64,000 nt of DNA from Nannocystis bainbridge (lineage in GTDB: Bacteria > Myxococcota_A > Polyangia > Nannocystales > Nannocystaceae), in NCBI RefSeq assembly GCF_028368995.1, contig NZ_JAQNDL010000001.1, forward strand, positions 1,984,001 through 2,048,000, read 5' to 3'. Below, in pieces: positions 44,931 to 54,850 of the stretch. The translations under genes were made by a program, and so were the position numbers. Numbering within the stretch: the stretch's first letter is position 1; every line of letters starts with the position of its first letter. The notes beneath the pieces were generated by a model, which did not search any database, was not told the origin of the DNA, and worked only from the letters and a program-made list of their open reading frames with translations.

Positions 44931-44962
44931 GTTCGGGCATGACCTTCGGGACATGCCCGAAC
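44931..44962. repeat. Extended hairpin-family copy with UUCG loop between convergent genes
   Basis: GTTCGGGCATG (44931-44941) and CATGCCCGAAC (44952-44962) pair perfectly over 11 bp. Inner bases continue the stem with one A-A mismatch to a c-TTCG-g loop. It lies between the SBBP stop (44872) and the convergent esterase stop (44971). The outer sequence is shared with the copy at 56741. Confidence 0.8.
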
Positions 44963-44970
44963 AGTCAGCC

Positions 44971-46338
44971 TCACGGGCCGACGTGCTTCACCTCGCCCGC
45001 GATCACCATCCCGACCCACTCCGACAGCTGGACCCCGTCCACCGCCGTCGTCCAGAACGACGGCGAGCGCAGGGCCGTGTGGCCCTGACCGAAGTTGTAG
45101 AGCACCTGTCCCTGGCCGATGTAGTAGGTCGCCGCCGCCTCCTCGTGGTCGGCGCGCAGCGACAGCAGCCCGTCCTCGTAGACATCGGCCGGCACGATCA
45201 GCGGCAGCCCGTCGCACGTATCGTGCTGACCGTTGCCCCAGCCGAACGCCATAAACGCCCGGATGACCGCGTCCGCCGTGTTCGAGAACAGCCCGAAGCG
45301 GATCTCCGGGTACGCGCTCAGCGTGTGGGCCAGGATCTCCGTGGCGAAATCGTCGGGGTCGGTGCAGTCCGGCCCGCACGCCGCCAGGATCGTCTCGTCG
45401 AGCCCCCACACCTCGCGGAACGTCCGCTGCAGGCACGGCGGGATCACCGAGTTGGACACCGGCGGGCCCGAATCGTCGATCACGATCATCTGCGGCCCCG
45501 GCCCGAACGCCTCGGCCACCTGCGCCGCGTTGAGCCCCGCCCCGAACCCGCCCGCGCTGATGCCCGTCAGCAGCACCCTCTCCGCGCCCACGAACGTCGG
45601 CACCCACTGCTGCAGGTACTTCGTGATGTTGGCGTAGCCGCGGAAGTGGCGGACCTGCCCGCCGAGCAGCGTGTCACGGTCGCCCCCGTGAATGTCGCCG
45701 GTGCAGTACGGCACGTAGATCATGCTCCAATCCTTGACCGGGTTGCCCGGATTGTTGCGATTGAAGATCCCGTCCGGCGGCGGGATGAACGGGATGTTGA
45801 ACGCCGAGAAGTCGCACACGTCGTTGAAGCAGGCCCCGCCGCCCTCGAGGTAGATCATCACGTTCTTCGACGCCGGGTTCAGGCTGGCGCCGAAGCCCGC
45901 GGTCGCGCCGTTCATGCACATCGTGCCCGGCACCTCGAAGTATTTCCATTGCAGCGGCGGCGCGTCGATGGGTTCGACCGCCGTGCAGTCGGCCAGGCAG
46001 CCGTCGAACGGGTCATCGTCGCCGTCGTCGCACGCCTCGCCGGGGTCGACGTGACCGTCGCCGCAACCCGGCGCCGGCGGCTCGCCGGTCGTGCTCGATC
46101 CGCTCGAGCTCGAGTCCTCTCCGTGTGAGCCGCTGCCGCTGTCCGGCTGCGTCGTGGCGGCCTCGGTCGGCGCTCCGCTGCTCGACGTGCCCGCCGTCGT
46201 CCCGTCGGTCTCGCTGCCGGACGCCTCCGAGTCCGACGCGCCCTGACCCGACGACTCCGCCGCCTCGCCGCAGCCGACCAGGATGCCCGCGCCGCACACG
46301 ACCCGCGCGAGCGAGGATGAAAGCACTGTCTTCCTCAT
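44971..46338 (-). CDS. Pectinacetylesterase-family lipoprotein
   Basis: A 455-residue lipoprotein from ATG 46338 (MRKTVLSSSLARVVCG; lipobox ILVGC) with GGAGGG upstream. A Ser/Gly/Thr linker leads to a myxobacterial cysteine-rich repeat (CGDGHVDPGEACDDGDDD). The catalytic domain is of the pectinacetylesterase/Notum type: MIYLEGGGACFNDVC (oxyanion region), VLLTGISAGGFGAGLNA (nucleophile Ser in GxSxGG), DDSGPP (Asp) and a late His in GHTALRSP. The family removes acetyl or acyl groups from polysaccharides or proteins. It is likely outer-surface located. Confidence 0.85.
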   Translation of the reverse strand: MRKTVLSSSLARVVCGAGILVGCGEAAESSGQGASDSEASGSETDGTTAGTSSSGAPTEAATTQPDSGSGSHGEDSSSSGSSTTGEPPAPGCGDGHVDPGEACDDGDDDPFDGCLADCTAVEPIDAPPLQWKYFEVPGTMCMNGATAGFGASLNPASKNVMIYLEGGGACFNDVCDFSAFNIPFIPPPDGIFNRNNPGNPVKDWSMIYVPYCTGDIHGGDRDTLLGGQVRHFRGYANITKYLQQWVPTFVGAERVLLTGISAGGFGAGLNAAQVAEAFGPGPQMIVIDDSGPPVSNSVIPPCLQRTFREVWGLDETILAACGPDCTDPDDFATEILAHTLSAYPEIRFGLFSNTADAVIRAFMAFGWGNGQHDTCDGLPLIVPADVYEDGLLSLRADHEEAAATYYIGQGQVLYNFGQGHTALRSPSFWTTAVDGVQLSEWVGMVIAGEVKHVGP

Positions 46339-46732
46339 GAACAACCCTCCTGCGGCAGTGATATCGCCGAGCACACCCGACGATCGTCCCACGCCCGCGA
46401 GAATGCAAGGAGGAGCGTCGCCCCCAACCCTCTGCAAATGTCGGCCGCCGAGCAATGCGGCGATCCTTGCACATGTCCCGAGGGACATCTGATTCTCCAC
46501 CGGCTCCCGCGCCGCAGCGCCGCTCGCGTGACCACGCACTCGAGCGCCTCGCCCGCCCCGCTCGCGCCATCCTCCCTCGGCGCCACCGGTCCTCGCCGCC
46601 GTCGTGATGACAGTGCCCGTCGCGCCGGCGCGTCCTCGCAGCCCCCTGCCACCCTGCGTCGGCCCGTTGTTCCGCCGCACAGGTGCGGCCCGACCGCCCG
46701 GTTATGCACAGCAGACTGGGGAGGCGAAGGCG
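46339..46732. other. Intergenic region between divergent genes with one hairpin copy
   Basis: acatgtcc-cga-gggacatct at 46471-46489 is a clear hairpin-family copy. Unlike most, it lies between divergent genes. No other feature or gene is supported in the 394 bases. Confidence 0.55.
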
Positions 46733-48592
46733 ATGCTCGGGCGCAGACAGTTCGGCAAGCTCGGTGGGTGGTTGGCGCTCGGGTTCGCCTGCGATTTCGA
46801 CCGCGGCGGCGATTCGCAGCTCGACGGCGATCGCTGGCACAAGGCCAAGCAGATCGCCCGCGACCTGCTGCTCATCGGCCCCGACGGTCAGGATCTCAAG
46901 CTCGAATATCTAAAAATTCTGATCGACGATGGCCTGCCGCCGACGAACGCCCCCAAGAAGGTCCTGATCCTCGGCGCCGGCATCGCCGGCCTCACCGCCG
47001 CGCACCTGCTCAAGCAAGCCGGCCACCACGTCACCATCCTCGAGGCCAACCCCCGGCGGATCGGCGGCCGGATCAAGACCTTCCGCAAGGGCGACCCGCA
47101 GCAGCCGGCGCCGTTCGCCGACCCCGCGCTGTACGCCGAGGCCGGGGCCATGCGGCTCCCCGAGTTTCACCCGCTGGCGCTCGCCCTCGTCGACAAGCTC
47201 GGCCTCTCGCGGCGGCTGTTCTACAACGTCGACGTCGTCGCGCCCGCCGCCACCGCCGTCCCGCCGGTCCGCTACGTGTCCTTCACTGGCGCCACCTGGC
47301 AAAACGGCGCGCCGCTGCCCGGCTTTGTCCCGCCCGATCAGGCCCTGCGCACCTGGATCGCCGTCAACGGCTTGCTCGTGCGCCGCGACGAGTACGCCGC
47401 CGACCCCGCGCTCGTCAACGAGGGCTTTGGCATGTCCGGGGCCGACGTCGATCGCACCACCGCCACCATCTTCAACGACGCGCTCGACCCGGTGCGCGAC
47501 TACTACTCCGACCTGCTGCCCGACGGCACCCGCGAGAACAAGCCGACCGCCGCCTGGATCGACGGCTGGGCCCGCGCGATCTACGATTTCGACGGCTTCT
47601 CGATGAATCGTTACCTCACCGAGTACGCCCTGCTCGAAGAGGCCACCGTCGACGCCATCGGCACCGTCGAGAACGCCACCTCGCGCCTGCCGCTGTCGTT
47701 CATGCACACCTTCATCGGTCGCAGCGACATCGCCCCCGGCGCGCGCTACTGGGAGGTCGACGGCGGCCTGTGGCGCCTGCCCTACGCGTTCGAGCCGGGG
47801 CTGCACCCGCACATCGAGCTCGACCGCCGGGTCGTCCGGATCGTCACCGGCGACGGCCAGCACGGGCCCGCGGTCCGCGTCGAGACCATCGACGAGAGCG
47901 ACGCCCCCGGGCCCGAATACACCGCCGACCTGGCGATCGTCACGATCCCCTTCTCGAGCCTGCGCCACGTCGAGTTCGAGCCCATGCTGTCGTACGGCAA
48001 GCGCCGCGCGATCATCGAGATGCACTACGACGCCGCCACCAAGATCTTGCTCGAGTTTCGCCGCCGCTGGTGGGAGTTCACCGAGGCGGATTGGCAGCAC
48101 GAGCTCGACGCGATCGCGCCCGGCCTGTACGCCCAATACGGCGAGGAGCCCGTCACCCGCGTGTTCGGCGGCGGCTCGGTCACCGACAATCCCAATCGCA
48201 ACATCTATTATCCGTCGCACGCCGTCGCCGGCAGCCCGGGCGGGGTCGTGCTCGCCTCGTACACCTGGGCCGACGACGCCGCCCGCTGGGACTCCATGGC
48301 CGACGACGACCGCTACGGGTTCGCCTTGCGCGGCCTGCAGGACGTGCACGGCGACCGCATCGAGGCCTTTTATACCGGCCGCGGCCAGACCCATAGCTGG
48401 ATGAACGACAGCTACGCCTTCGGCGAGGCCGCCGTGTTCCTGCCCGGCCAGCTGATCGAGCTGCACCTCCACACCCTCAGCGTCGAGGGTCCGCTGCATT
48501 TCGCCGGCGAGCACACCTCGCTCAAACACGCCTGGGTCGAGGGCGCGCTCGAGTCCGCCGTGCGCGCGGCGCTCGAGGTCCATCGCCGCTGA
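46733..48592 (+). CDS. Flavin amine oxidase family lipoprotein
   Basis: A 619-residue FAD-dependent oxidase from ATG 46733 with GAGGCGAAGG upstream. The N-terminus ([20 protein letters not shown]) combines an RRQFGK twin-arginine-like start with a C residue suited to lipidation, so Tat export as lipoprotein is possible. The dinucleotide fold is [18 protein letters not shown] then ITILEAN-type [15 protein letters not shown]. The substrate region resembles L-amino-acid/monoamine oxidases ([13 protein letters not shown]). The C-terminal FAD site is [19 protein letters not shown]. It probably oxidises an amine or amino acid, releasing peroxide. The PLD-like gene follows. Confidence 0.9.
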   Translation: MLGRRQFGKLGGWLALGFACDFDRGGDSQLDGDRWHKAKQIARDLLLIGPDGQDLKLEYLKILIDDGLPPTNAPKKVLILGAGIAGLTAAHLLKQAGHHVTILEANPRRIGGRIKTFRKGDPQQPAPFADPALYAEAGAMRLPEFHPLALALVDKLGLSRRLFYNVDVVAPAATAVPPVRYVSFTGATWQNGAPLPGFVPPDQALRTWIAVNGLLVRRDEYAADPALVNEGFGMSGADVDRTTATIFNDALDPVRDYYSDLLPDGTRENKPTAAWIDGWARAIYDFDGFSMNRYLTEYALLEEATVDAIGTVENATSRLPLSFMHTFIGRSDIAPGARYWEVDGGLWRLPYAFEPGLHPHIELDRRVVRIVTGDGQHGPAVRVETIDESDAPGPEYTADLAIVTIPFSSLRHVEFEPMLSYGKRRAIIEMHYDAATKILLEFRRRWWEFTEADWQHELDAIAPGLYAQYGEEPVTRVFGGGSVTDNPNRNIYYPSHAVAGSPGGVVLASYTWADDAARWDSMADDDRYGFALRGLQDVHGDRIEAFYTGRGQTHSWMNDSYAFGEAAVFLPGQLIELHLHTLSVEGPLHFAGEHTSLKHAWVEGALESAVRAALEVHRR

Positions 48593-48765
48593 TTGCGCCG
48601 GAGTGCCGACGTCCCCTCTCCAGCGGCAGCATCGCCGGCCCCGATCTTCGCTGCGAACTGCAGCGACCTCACCGAAGCCAGATCTCTCATCCTCCCGACA
48701 ATCGATGTCGTCGGTGGAGACAATCCTGGCGCGCCCTCGCGTCCGACCCACGCTCCGGTCGCGCC

Positions 48766-50208
48766 ATGGTCATACGATTCGCCGCGGTCCTCGCATTCCT
48801 CGGGCTCGCCTGCCACGCCGCCGCGCCTGAAGTCGCTCCGCGCAGCGACCTGAGCCCGATCCGCGACGTCGTGTTCTCCCCGCAGCCGCTCGAAGCCAGC
48901 CACAACGCCCGGGTCGCGCGCCTCGTCGACGAGGCCGAGCGCAGCCTCGACATCGCCATGTACTCCTTCAACGACGCCGAGATCCGGGCCGCCCTCGCCG
49001 CGGCCGTCGAGCGCGGCGTCGAGGTCCGCCTCCTCTACGAGACCGCCCGCGAGGACCGCAAGCTGGACGGCGACGCGTTGCAGGACTCGCCCTCGGGCCG
49101 GCTCGAGCAGGACGGCGTCGACGTGCGATGGGTCAACAAGATCCTCCACCACAAGCTCATGATCGTCGACGGCCCGCGCGACGACCTCGAGGCGGCGGAC
49201 AGCGCCCACCTCGTCACCGGCAGCGGCAACTGGTCGCGCGGCGCCGCCACCCTCTACGACGAGAACACCCTGTTCCTGCGCGGCGAGCGAGCGCTTGTGC
49301 TGCGCATGCAACAGGAGTTCGAGCACCTGTGGCAGCACTCGCGCGATTTCGTCGGCGATCCCGCGCTCGCCAGCCGCGCCTCGACCCTGCTGCTCGACGA
49401 CGCGACGATCGACGACGAGCCGGACGCGCACGTGTACTTCACCTCGGCCAACTTCGACCTGCGCGGCGCCGACACCTTCGTCGCCAGCGGCCGCGAGACC
49501 GTCGCCGACGCCCTCGTGGCCGCCATCGCCGACGCCACCGAATCGATCGACATCGCCTCCGCCCACCTGCGCCTGCGCGCCGTCGCCGACGCCCTGATCG
49601 CCCGCGCCGACGAGCTGCCGATCCGCGTCTACCTCGACGGTCAGGAGTACATCGCCGCCGCCACCCACGCCGCCCAGGCCGAAGCGCTCGCGGCCTGCCT
49701 CGCGGCGGCCGGCGCCGATCCGGCGCGTCAGCGGGCCTGTGAAGCTCGCGGCGCTCGCTTCGGCTACCAGGTCGGCGCCGCCGGCGTCGCCGTCCGCTAC
49801 AAGGTCTACGCCTACCGCTGGCACGCCAGCTACGCCCTGCAGATGCACCACAAGTACATGCTGATCGACGGCGACGAGCTGTGGACCGGCAGCTTCAACC
49901 TGTCTGCCAACGCCGAGCACGACACCTTCGAGAACATGCTCGTGCTGCGCGGCCCCGCCTACGCCGGGCTCGTCGCCCGCTTCGCCGCCAACTTCGCCGC
50001 CATCTGGGACACCGGCCGCGAAGACGAGCGCCTGGCCGCCCTGCAGCGCGACCTCGACGACGGCGGCCCGGTCCCGCTGGTGTTCCCGGCCATGGCCCTG
50101 GAGCACGGCGAGATCGCCGATCTCAAGCGGCAGATCCGCGAGGCCTGCCCCGCCGTCGACTCCCCACATTACCGCGCCCACCCGGAGTCGCACCGGACCT
50201 GCGAGTGA
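48766..50208 (+). CDS. PLD-like phosphodiesterase lipoprotein
   Basis: A 480-residue lipoprotein from ATG 48766 (lipobox FLGLAC at about 11-16). It has two phospholipase D HKD sites: HHKLMIVDG (128-136) with GSGNWS, and HHKYMLIDG (361-369) with [30 protein letters not shown] and [17 protein letters not shown] start the two halves. The two-site form is typical of phospholipases D and some nucleases. The lipid anchor places it in the envelope. A perfect UUCG hairpin follows the stop codon directly. Confidence 0.9.
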   Translation: MVIRFAAVLAFLGLACHAAAPEVAPRSDLSPIRDVVFSPQPLEASHNARVARLVDEAERSLDIAMYSFNDAEIRAALAAAVERGVEVRLLYETAREDRKLDGDALQDSPSGRLEQDGVDVRWVNKILHHKLMIVDGPRDDLEAADSAHLVTGSGNWSRGAATLYDENTLFLRGERALVLRMQQEFEHLWQHSRDFVGDPALASRASTLLLDDATIDDEPDAHVYFTSANFDLRGADTFVASGRETVADALVAAIADATESIDIASAHLRLRAVADALIARADELPIRVYLDGQEYIAAATHAAQAEALAACLAAAGADPARQRACEARGARFGYQVGAAGVAVRYKVYAYRWHASYALQMHHKYMLIDGDELWTGSFNLSANAEHDTFENMLVLRGPAYAGLVARFAANFAAIWDTGREDERLAALQRDLDDGGPVPLVFPAMALEHGEIADLKRQIREACPAVDSPHYRAHPESHRTCE

Positions 50209-50226
50209 GCTGTCCTTCGGGACAGC
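50209..50226 (+). terminator. UUCG-tetraloop hairpin after the PLD-like gene
   Basis: GCTGTCC (50209-50215), TTCG, GGACAGC (50220-50226). The hairpin starts at the base after the stop codon and has the extra-stable c-UUCG-g loop. It is a shortened member of the GACATGTCC family and a likely transcript end or 3-prime stabiliser. Confidence 0.65.
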
Positions 50227-50545
50227 CTGCCTCCGCGGCCCCCGTCGCCGGCGGCACGGCGCCCGAGCGGGGCCCGCGCGGCTCGCCGTCACGTCGCGCC
50301 GCGGTCACGTGACCGCCTCGCGGGGTGACCCGAGAGTCATGTCGAGACCGACAGCTCGGTCGGGCCGGCGCTCGCCCACGCCGCGCCAGGCCCGGGCGCG
50401 CCCCTGCGCCGAGATCGCGCAGGGGGCCATTCTCGCGCGCGTAAACACCGTTCAACGATTGCTCTCGCCTTGCTCCCGCGGGCCGTCCTCGGCTACCGTC
50501 GCGGCCTCGTTCGCCAAGCAGTCTGCGGTGGTCGGGAGGGGTCGG
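50227..50545. other. Intergenic region upstream of the second T6SS operon
   Basis: No gene is supported in these 319 bases. The stretch gtaaacaccgttcaacgatt (50441-50460) is less GC-rich and may hold the operon promoter, but no good box pair was found. A strong ribosome-binding site (GGGAGGGG) precedes the vgrG start. Confidence 0.4.
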
Positions 50546-52702
50546 ATGGCAGCGCTCGCATCTATTCTCGCGTTGATCGGCAACCGTCCGGTCTACACCT
50601 TCAATGTCGACGGGCTCGACGCCGAGGCCCGGGTGCTGCGGTTCACCGGCCAGGAGGGGGTCAGCGCGCTGTTCGAGTTCCGGCTCGAGCTCGCCTGCCC
50701 GCACATGCTCGAGGTCGACCAGCTCGTCGGCAAGACCGGCGTGCTCGAGATCGCCGGCGTCGACGAGCCGCGGTTCGTCCACGGCATCGTCGCCCACGCC
50801 GAGTACATCGGCGAGAGCCGCGAGTTCGCGCTGTTCGCCGTCACTCTGGTGCCGCGGGTGTGGCGGCTGTCGCTGCGCCAGGACTGCCGGATCTTCCAGG
50901 AGCAGCGCACGCCGGACATCATCCGCGCGGTGCTCGAGGTGGCCGGCTTCAAGCCCAGCGCGTACCGCTTCGACATCGTCGCCTCGTACGCCCCGCGGAA
51001 CTACTGCGTGCAGTACCGCGAGAGCGACTGGGACTTCATCAGCCGCCTGCTCGAGGAGGACGGCCTCTTCTATTACTTCGAGCACGAGGAGGACAAGCAC
51101 GTCCTCGTCATGTCCGACCACAAGGGCACCCACCGGCCGATCGCCGGCGACCCCGAGGTGTGGTGGAACAGCCAGGACGGGCACGTCGAGGATCGCGAGC
51201 ACATCCACGAGTTCCGGTTCGGCCAGCACATCCGCTCCGGCAAGGCCAGCCTGCGCGACTTCTACTTCCCGACCCCTGATCAGGGCATGGAGGTCCGCTC
51301 CGAGGCCAAGCACGACACCGACCTCGAGGTCTACGACTACCCCGGCGAGTACCGCTTCCCCGGCGGCAACGACCCTGACCGCGGCCCTGGCATCGCCAAG
51401 AACCGCATCGAGGCGCTGCAGGCCACCCGTCGCAGCGGCACCGGCAAGGGCGACTGCATGCGCCTCGTCCCCGGCTACGCCTTTACGCTCGCCAACCACC
51501 GGCGCAGCGAGCTCAATGGCGAGTACACCCTGCTGACCGTGCAGCACCGCGGCGAGCAGCCGCAGGTCCTCGACCAGGACGCCAACAGCGGCAACGCCTT
51601 CGTCTACGAGTCGCGCTTCACGTGCATCGAGCGGGCTGTCATCTACCGCCCGACGCGCGCCACCCCGCGGCCGTTCGTGCGCGGCCTGCAGTCGGCCGTC
51701 GTCGTCGGCCCGCCCGGCGAAGAGGTCCACGTCGACGAGCAGGCCCGCGTCATGGTCCAGTTCCACTGGGACCGCCAGGGTCGCTTCGACGATCACAGCA
51801 GCTGCTGGATCCGCGTCAGCCAGCTGTGGGCCGGCGCCGGCTGGGGCGCCATGTTCATCCCGCGGGTCGGCCACGAGGTCCTCGTCGACTTCCTCGAGGG
51901 CGACCCCGACAAGCCGATCATCACCGGCCGCGTCTATCACGGCAACAACAACATCCCCTACCCGCTGCCGGCCGAGAAGACCAAGAGCACCATCAAGTCG
52001 GAGAGCTCGCTCGGCGGCGGCGGCTACAACGAGTTCCGCTACGAGGACCTCAAGGGCTCCGAGCAGATCTTCATGCACGCCGAGCGCGACCTCGACATCC
52101 ACGTCAACCATGACCGGATGGAGAACGTGCTGCACGACCGCCACCTGCGGGTCGGCGACGCCGTCAACGGCGAGAAGGTCGGCGACTTCAACGAGCTCGT
52201 CATGCGCGACCGTCACGTCCGCGTCGACCGTCACCGCCACGAGCACATCGGCGGCGACGCCTTCGTGCACGTCGGCGGCATCGACGGCGACGGCAACCAG
52301 CACGTCATCATCGACAAGCACCAGTACACGCTGGTCCGCGTCGACCGCCACGACCACGTCGAGGGCTCGGCGATGGCCAAGGTCGACAAGACCACCTCGC
52401 TGACCATCGGCGACGAGGCTCACCTCAAGGTCGGCAGCAAGACCGCGATCGAGTCGGGCGCCGAGATCCACGTCAAGGCCCCGACGATCGTCATCGAGGC
52501 CGGCACCGGCATCACCGTCAAGGGCCCCGGCGGCTTCATCACCATCGACGCCTCGGGCGTCGTCATCCAGGGTCGCCTCGTCAAGGTCAACAGCGGCGGC
52601 GCTGCGCTGGCCGGCAGCGGTTGCGCCCCGATCGCCCCCGAGGACGCGCGCCCCGCCGAGCCCCAGTCACCCAAGCCCGCCGACCGCGGCGCGGAGACCT
52701 GA
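50546..52702 (+). CDS. vgrG: Type VI secretion tip protein VgrG (second copy)
   Basis: A 718-residue VgrG, closely related to the copy at 3777-5693 over the gp27 and OB parts (PRNYCVQYRESDWDFISRLL, EEDGLFYYFEHEEDKH, VQFHWDRQGRFDD, MFIPRVGHEVLVDFLEGDPD). It is 80 residues longer. The extension is a needle with D-R-H-V/L repeats (RDRHVRVDRHRHEHIGGDAF) ending in a Pro-rich tail (EDARPAEPQSPKPADRG). Histidine-rich needle repeats may bind metal. The next gene, a PAAR fusion, starts 3 bp after this stop, so VgrG and its spike cargo are co-made. Confidence 0.95.
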   Translation: MAALASILALIGNRPVYTFNVDGLDAEARVLRFTGQEGVSALFEFRLELACPHMLEVDQLVGKTGVLEIAGVDEPRFVHGIVAHAEYIGESREFALFAVTLVPRVWRLSLRQDCRIFQEQRTPDIIRAVLEVAGFKPSAYRFDIVASYAPRNYCVQYRESDWDFISRLLEEDGLFYYFEHEEDKHVLVMSDHKGTHRPIAGDPEVWWNSQDGHVEDREHIHEFRFGQHIRSGKASLRDFYFPTPDQGMEVRSEAKHDTDLEVYDYPGEYRFPGGNDPDRGPGIAKNRIEALQATRRSGTGKGDCMRLVPGYAFTLANHRRSELNGEYTLLTVQHRGEQPQVLDQDANSGNAFVYESRFTCIERAVIYRPTRATPRPFVRGLQSAVVVGPPGEEVHVDEQARVMVQFHWDRQGRFDDHSSCWIRVSQLWAGAGWGAMFIPRVGHEVLVDFLEGDPDKPIITGRVYHGNNNIPYPLPAEKTKSTIKSESSLGGGGYNEFRYEDLKGSEQIFMHAERDLDIHVNHDRMENVLHDRHLRVGDAVNGEKVGDFNELVMRDRHVRVDRHRHEHIGGDAFVHVGGIDGDGNQHVIIDKHQYTLVRVDRHDHVEGSAMAKVDKTTSLTIGDEAHLKVGSKTAIESGAEIHVKAPTIVIEAGTGITVKGPGGFITIDASGVVIQGRLVKVNSGGAALAGSGCAPIAPEDARPAEPQSPKPADRGAET

Positions 52703-52705
52703 GCC

Positions 52706-54850
52706 ATGCCGCCCAGCGCACGCATCACGGACGCCCACACCTGCCCCGTTCACGGCGGCGGCCCGGTCTGCGTCGGCGACGCGACCATCATCGTCGGCAA
52801 CGTCCCCGCGGCCCGGTTGGGCGACGGGCTCATCTGCCCGTGCGGCCCCGACCTCATCTCGCAGGGCGAGAACACGGTGATCTTCGGCAACATGCCGGCC
52901 GCGCGCCTCGGCGACGCCACCGCCCACGGCGGCGCCCTGGCCCAGGGGTGCCCGACGGTGCTCATCGGCTCGACCGCGCAGACCGAGGCGCTCAAGACCG
53001 ACAAGCCGTTCTGCGAGAAGTGCCCCTACGAGCAGCGGCCGCCCGAGCTCGAGGGCTTCCCGCCGGTCATCATCGACGCCCACATGCACATCCAGAGCGG
53101 CAACTGTGCCCCGCTGCCGCCGCTGCGGGCCAAGGCCATGGGCGTGCGCATCGATCGCGGCACCGTCAACTTCATGGCCGGCGTCCCGATCCTCAGCTCG
53201 CTCATGGTCGGCGACATGGGGGAGGTCGCGCCCGAGCCGACCCACGTGGTCGGCGAGCGGCTCATCAGCGAGAACAACGGCATCGATTTCCTGGCCGGCG
53301 GCGCCGGTGGTTACTTCGTCGGCATCTCGATCGTGCTGACGATGGACATGGACTTCTGCCACCTCGACGGCTACGAGGGCCTGCACATCTATCAGGAGGA
53401 CGAAGAGGGCCGGCGCTGGTACGCCAACCGCAAGAACGGCACCCAGCGCTACGAGGACTGCCGGCGCGTCTACCTCGACAGCAACGAGGACCTGCCGATG
53501 GACCACGAGGAGGACAATCCTCAGGCCCAGGAGGGCGCGATCGACAGCTCGCGCCAGTTCGACCGCTACCTCAAGGACATGCGCTCCAACTGCTACGAGA
53601 CCTGGCGGCAGCAGCGGCGGCGCACCGAGATGGTGGCCGCGCAGAACCCCCTGCGCCTGCTCCCGCTCTACCACTACGAGCCGCGCCGCTACATCTCGAT
53701 GGAGGCGCCCGACGCCCCGTTCCAGAACCTGGTCGAGAACGGCGGCCTCTACGTCGGCCTCAAGATGTACACCTCGCAGGGCTACATGCCGAAGGAGTCG
53801 ACCGAGCGCGGCAAGAAGACCGGCGACGTCACCCGCGCCTTCTTCAGCCGGCTCGCCGGCGAGGGCCTGCCGCTCCAGACCCACTGCACCCCGGAGGGTT
53901 GGTACACCCACCACCGCGAGCTCTACATCGACCTCGCCAGCGACGAGATTCGCGACCAGTACAAGCACCCGATCGACGGCTCGCTCGACGACCGCGAGCG
54001 CATGCAGTACTTCCAGGACCACTTCGTGCACCCCGAGGCGTGGCGCCTGGTCATGCAGGACAACCCGTCGCTGCGGCTGTGCCTGGCCCACTGGGCCTCC
54101 GACAAGCGGCTGTGGCGCGACAACGTCGCCGACTTCAAGAAGCCGATCATGACGCGCGAGGAGCTGCGCGAGTTCCAGAAGTGGGCGATCGGCCGCAATG
54201 GTTCGCGGTACTACCGCAACATCCACGACCTGTGGTCCGAGTCGCCGTTCGCCAGCAAGGCCATGCCCTCGGTCGACGCCAAGGACACCATCTACGCCAA
54301 GAGCTGGATCCGCAGCATCGTCGAGATGTGCGGCGAATACCCCAACTTCTACACCGACCTGTCCTACCTGCCGATCTTCGAGAAGTACGAGGCGTGGGGC
54401 GGCGAGGACGTGCCCTACTGGCACCAGTTGGTCGAGATCCTGCGCGAATACCCGCACATGGTCGACAAGCTGATGTTCGGCACCGACTGGTACATGATCC
54501 TGATGGACAAGCTCGGCTACCGCAAATGGTACGAGGAGACCATCAAGGCGCTCGAGGAGGTCTCCAAGGCGCTCGAGGGCCAGTGGTCGGCCCACTTCCT
54601 GTTCCACCAGTTCGCCATCATCAACCCGATCAAGTTCTACCGGCTCGACAAGATCGTCGACAAGCTCAAGGCCAACCTCACCACCGCGATCGGCCGGCTC
54701 GACGGCGGCGACAAGGCCAAGATGTTGTCCGACCTCGAGCGCCGGCACCAGGTGCTCGCGGCCGCGTGCGACCAGGCCCGCCTGTCGCGGATGCAGAGCG
54801 CGGTCAAGCAGGGCCCGCTGCGCTTCACCGGACCGGAGGGCTGGCAGTGA
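52706..54850 (+). CDS. PAAR-amidohydrolase fusion, candidate T6SS effector
   Basis: A 714-residue protein. Residues 1-95 are a PAAR spike with two PAARLGD motifs and a CPCGPDLISQGENTVIFGNM core. A short Cys-containing linker (CEKCPYEQRP) leads to an amidohydrolase TIM barrel (about 118-650). Its metal ligands are all present: DAHMH (His126, His128), LQTHC (His393), LAHWA (His462) and FGTDWY (Asp594); GLKMY holds Lys353. It resembles the amidohydrolase-2 group. No TM helix or signal is seen. As a PAAR fusion it should travel on the VgrG tip as a specialised effector. The substrate is unknown. The stop overlaps the next start (GTGA). Confidence 0.88.
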   Translation: MPPSARITDAHTCPVHGGGPVCVGDATIIVGNVPAARLGDGLICPCGPDLISQGENTVIFGNMPAARLGDATAHGGALAQGCPTVLIGSTAQTEALKTDKPFCEKCPYEQRPPELEGFPPVIIDAHMHIQSGNCAPLPPLRAKAMGVRIDRGTVNFMAGVPILSSLMVGDMGEVAPEPTHVVGERLISENNGIDFLAGGAGGYFVGISIVLTMDMDFCHLDGYEGLHIYQEDEEGRRWYANRKNGTQRYEDCRRVYLDSNEDLPMDHEEDNPQAQEGAIDSSRQFDRYLKDMRSNCYETWRQQRRRTEMVAAQNPLRLLPLYHYEPRRYISMEAPDAPFQNLVENGGLYVGLKMYTSQGYMPKESTERGKKTGDVTRAFFSRLAGEGLPLQTHCTPEGWYTHHRELYIDLASDEIRDQYKHPIDGSLDDRERMQYFQDHFVHPEAWRLVMQDNPSLRLCLAHWASDKRLWRDNVADFKKPIMTREELREFQKWAIGRNGSRYYRNIHDLWSESPFASKAMPSVDAKDTIYAKSWIRSIVEMCGEYPNFYTDLSYLPIFEKYEAWGGEDVPYWHQLVEILREYPHMVDKLMFGTDWYMILMDKLGYRKWYEETIKALEEVSKALEGQWSAHFLFHQFAIINPIKFYRLDKIVDKLKANLTTAIGRLDGGDKAKMLSDLERRHQVLAAACDQARLSRMQSAVKQGPLRFTGPEGWQ

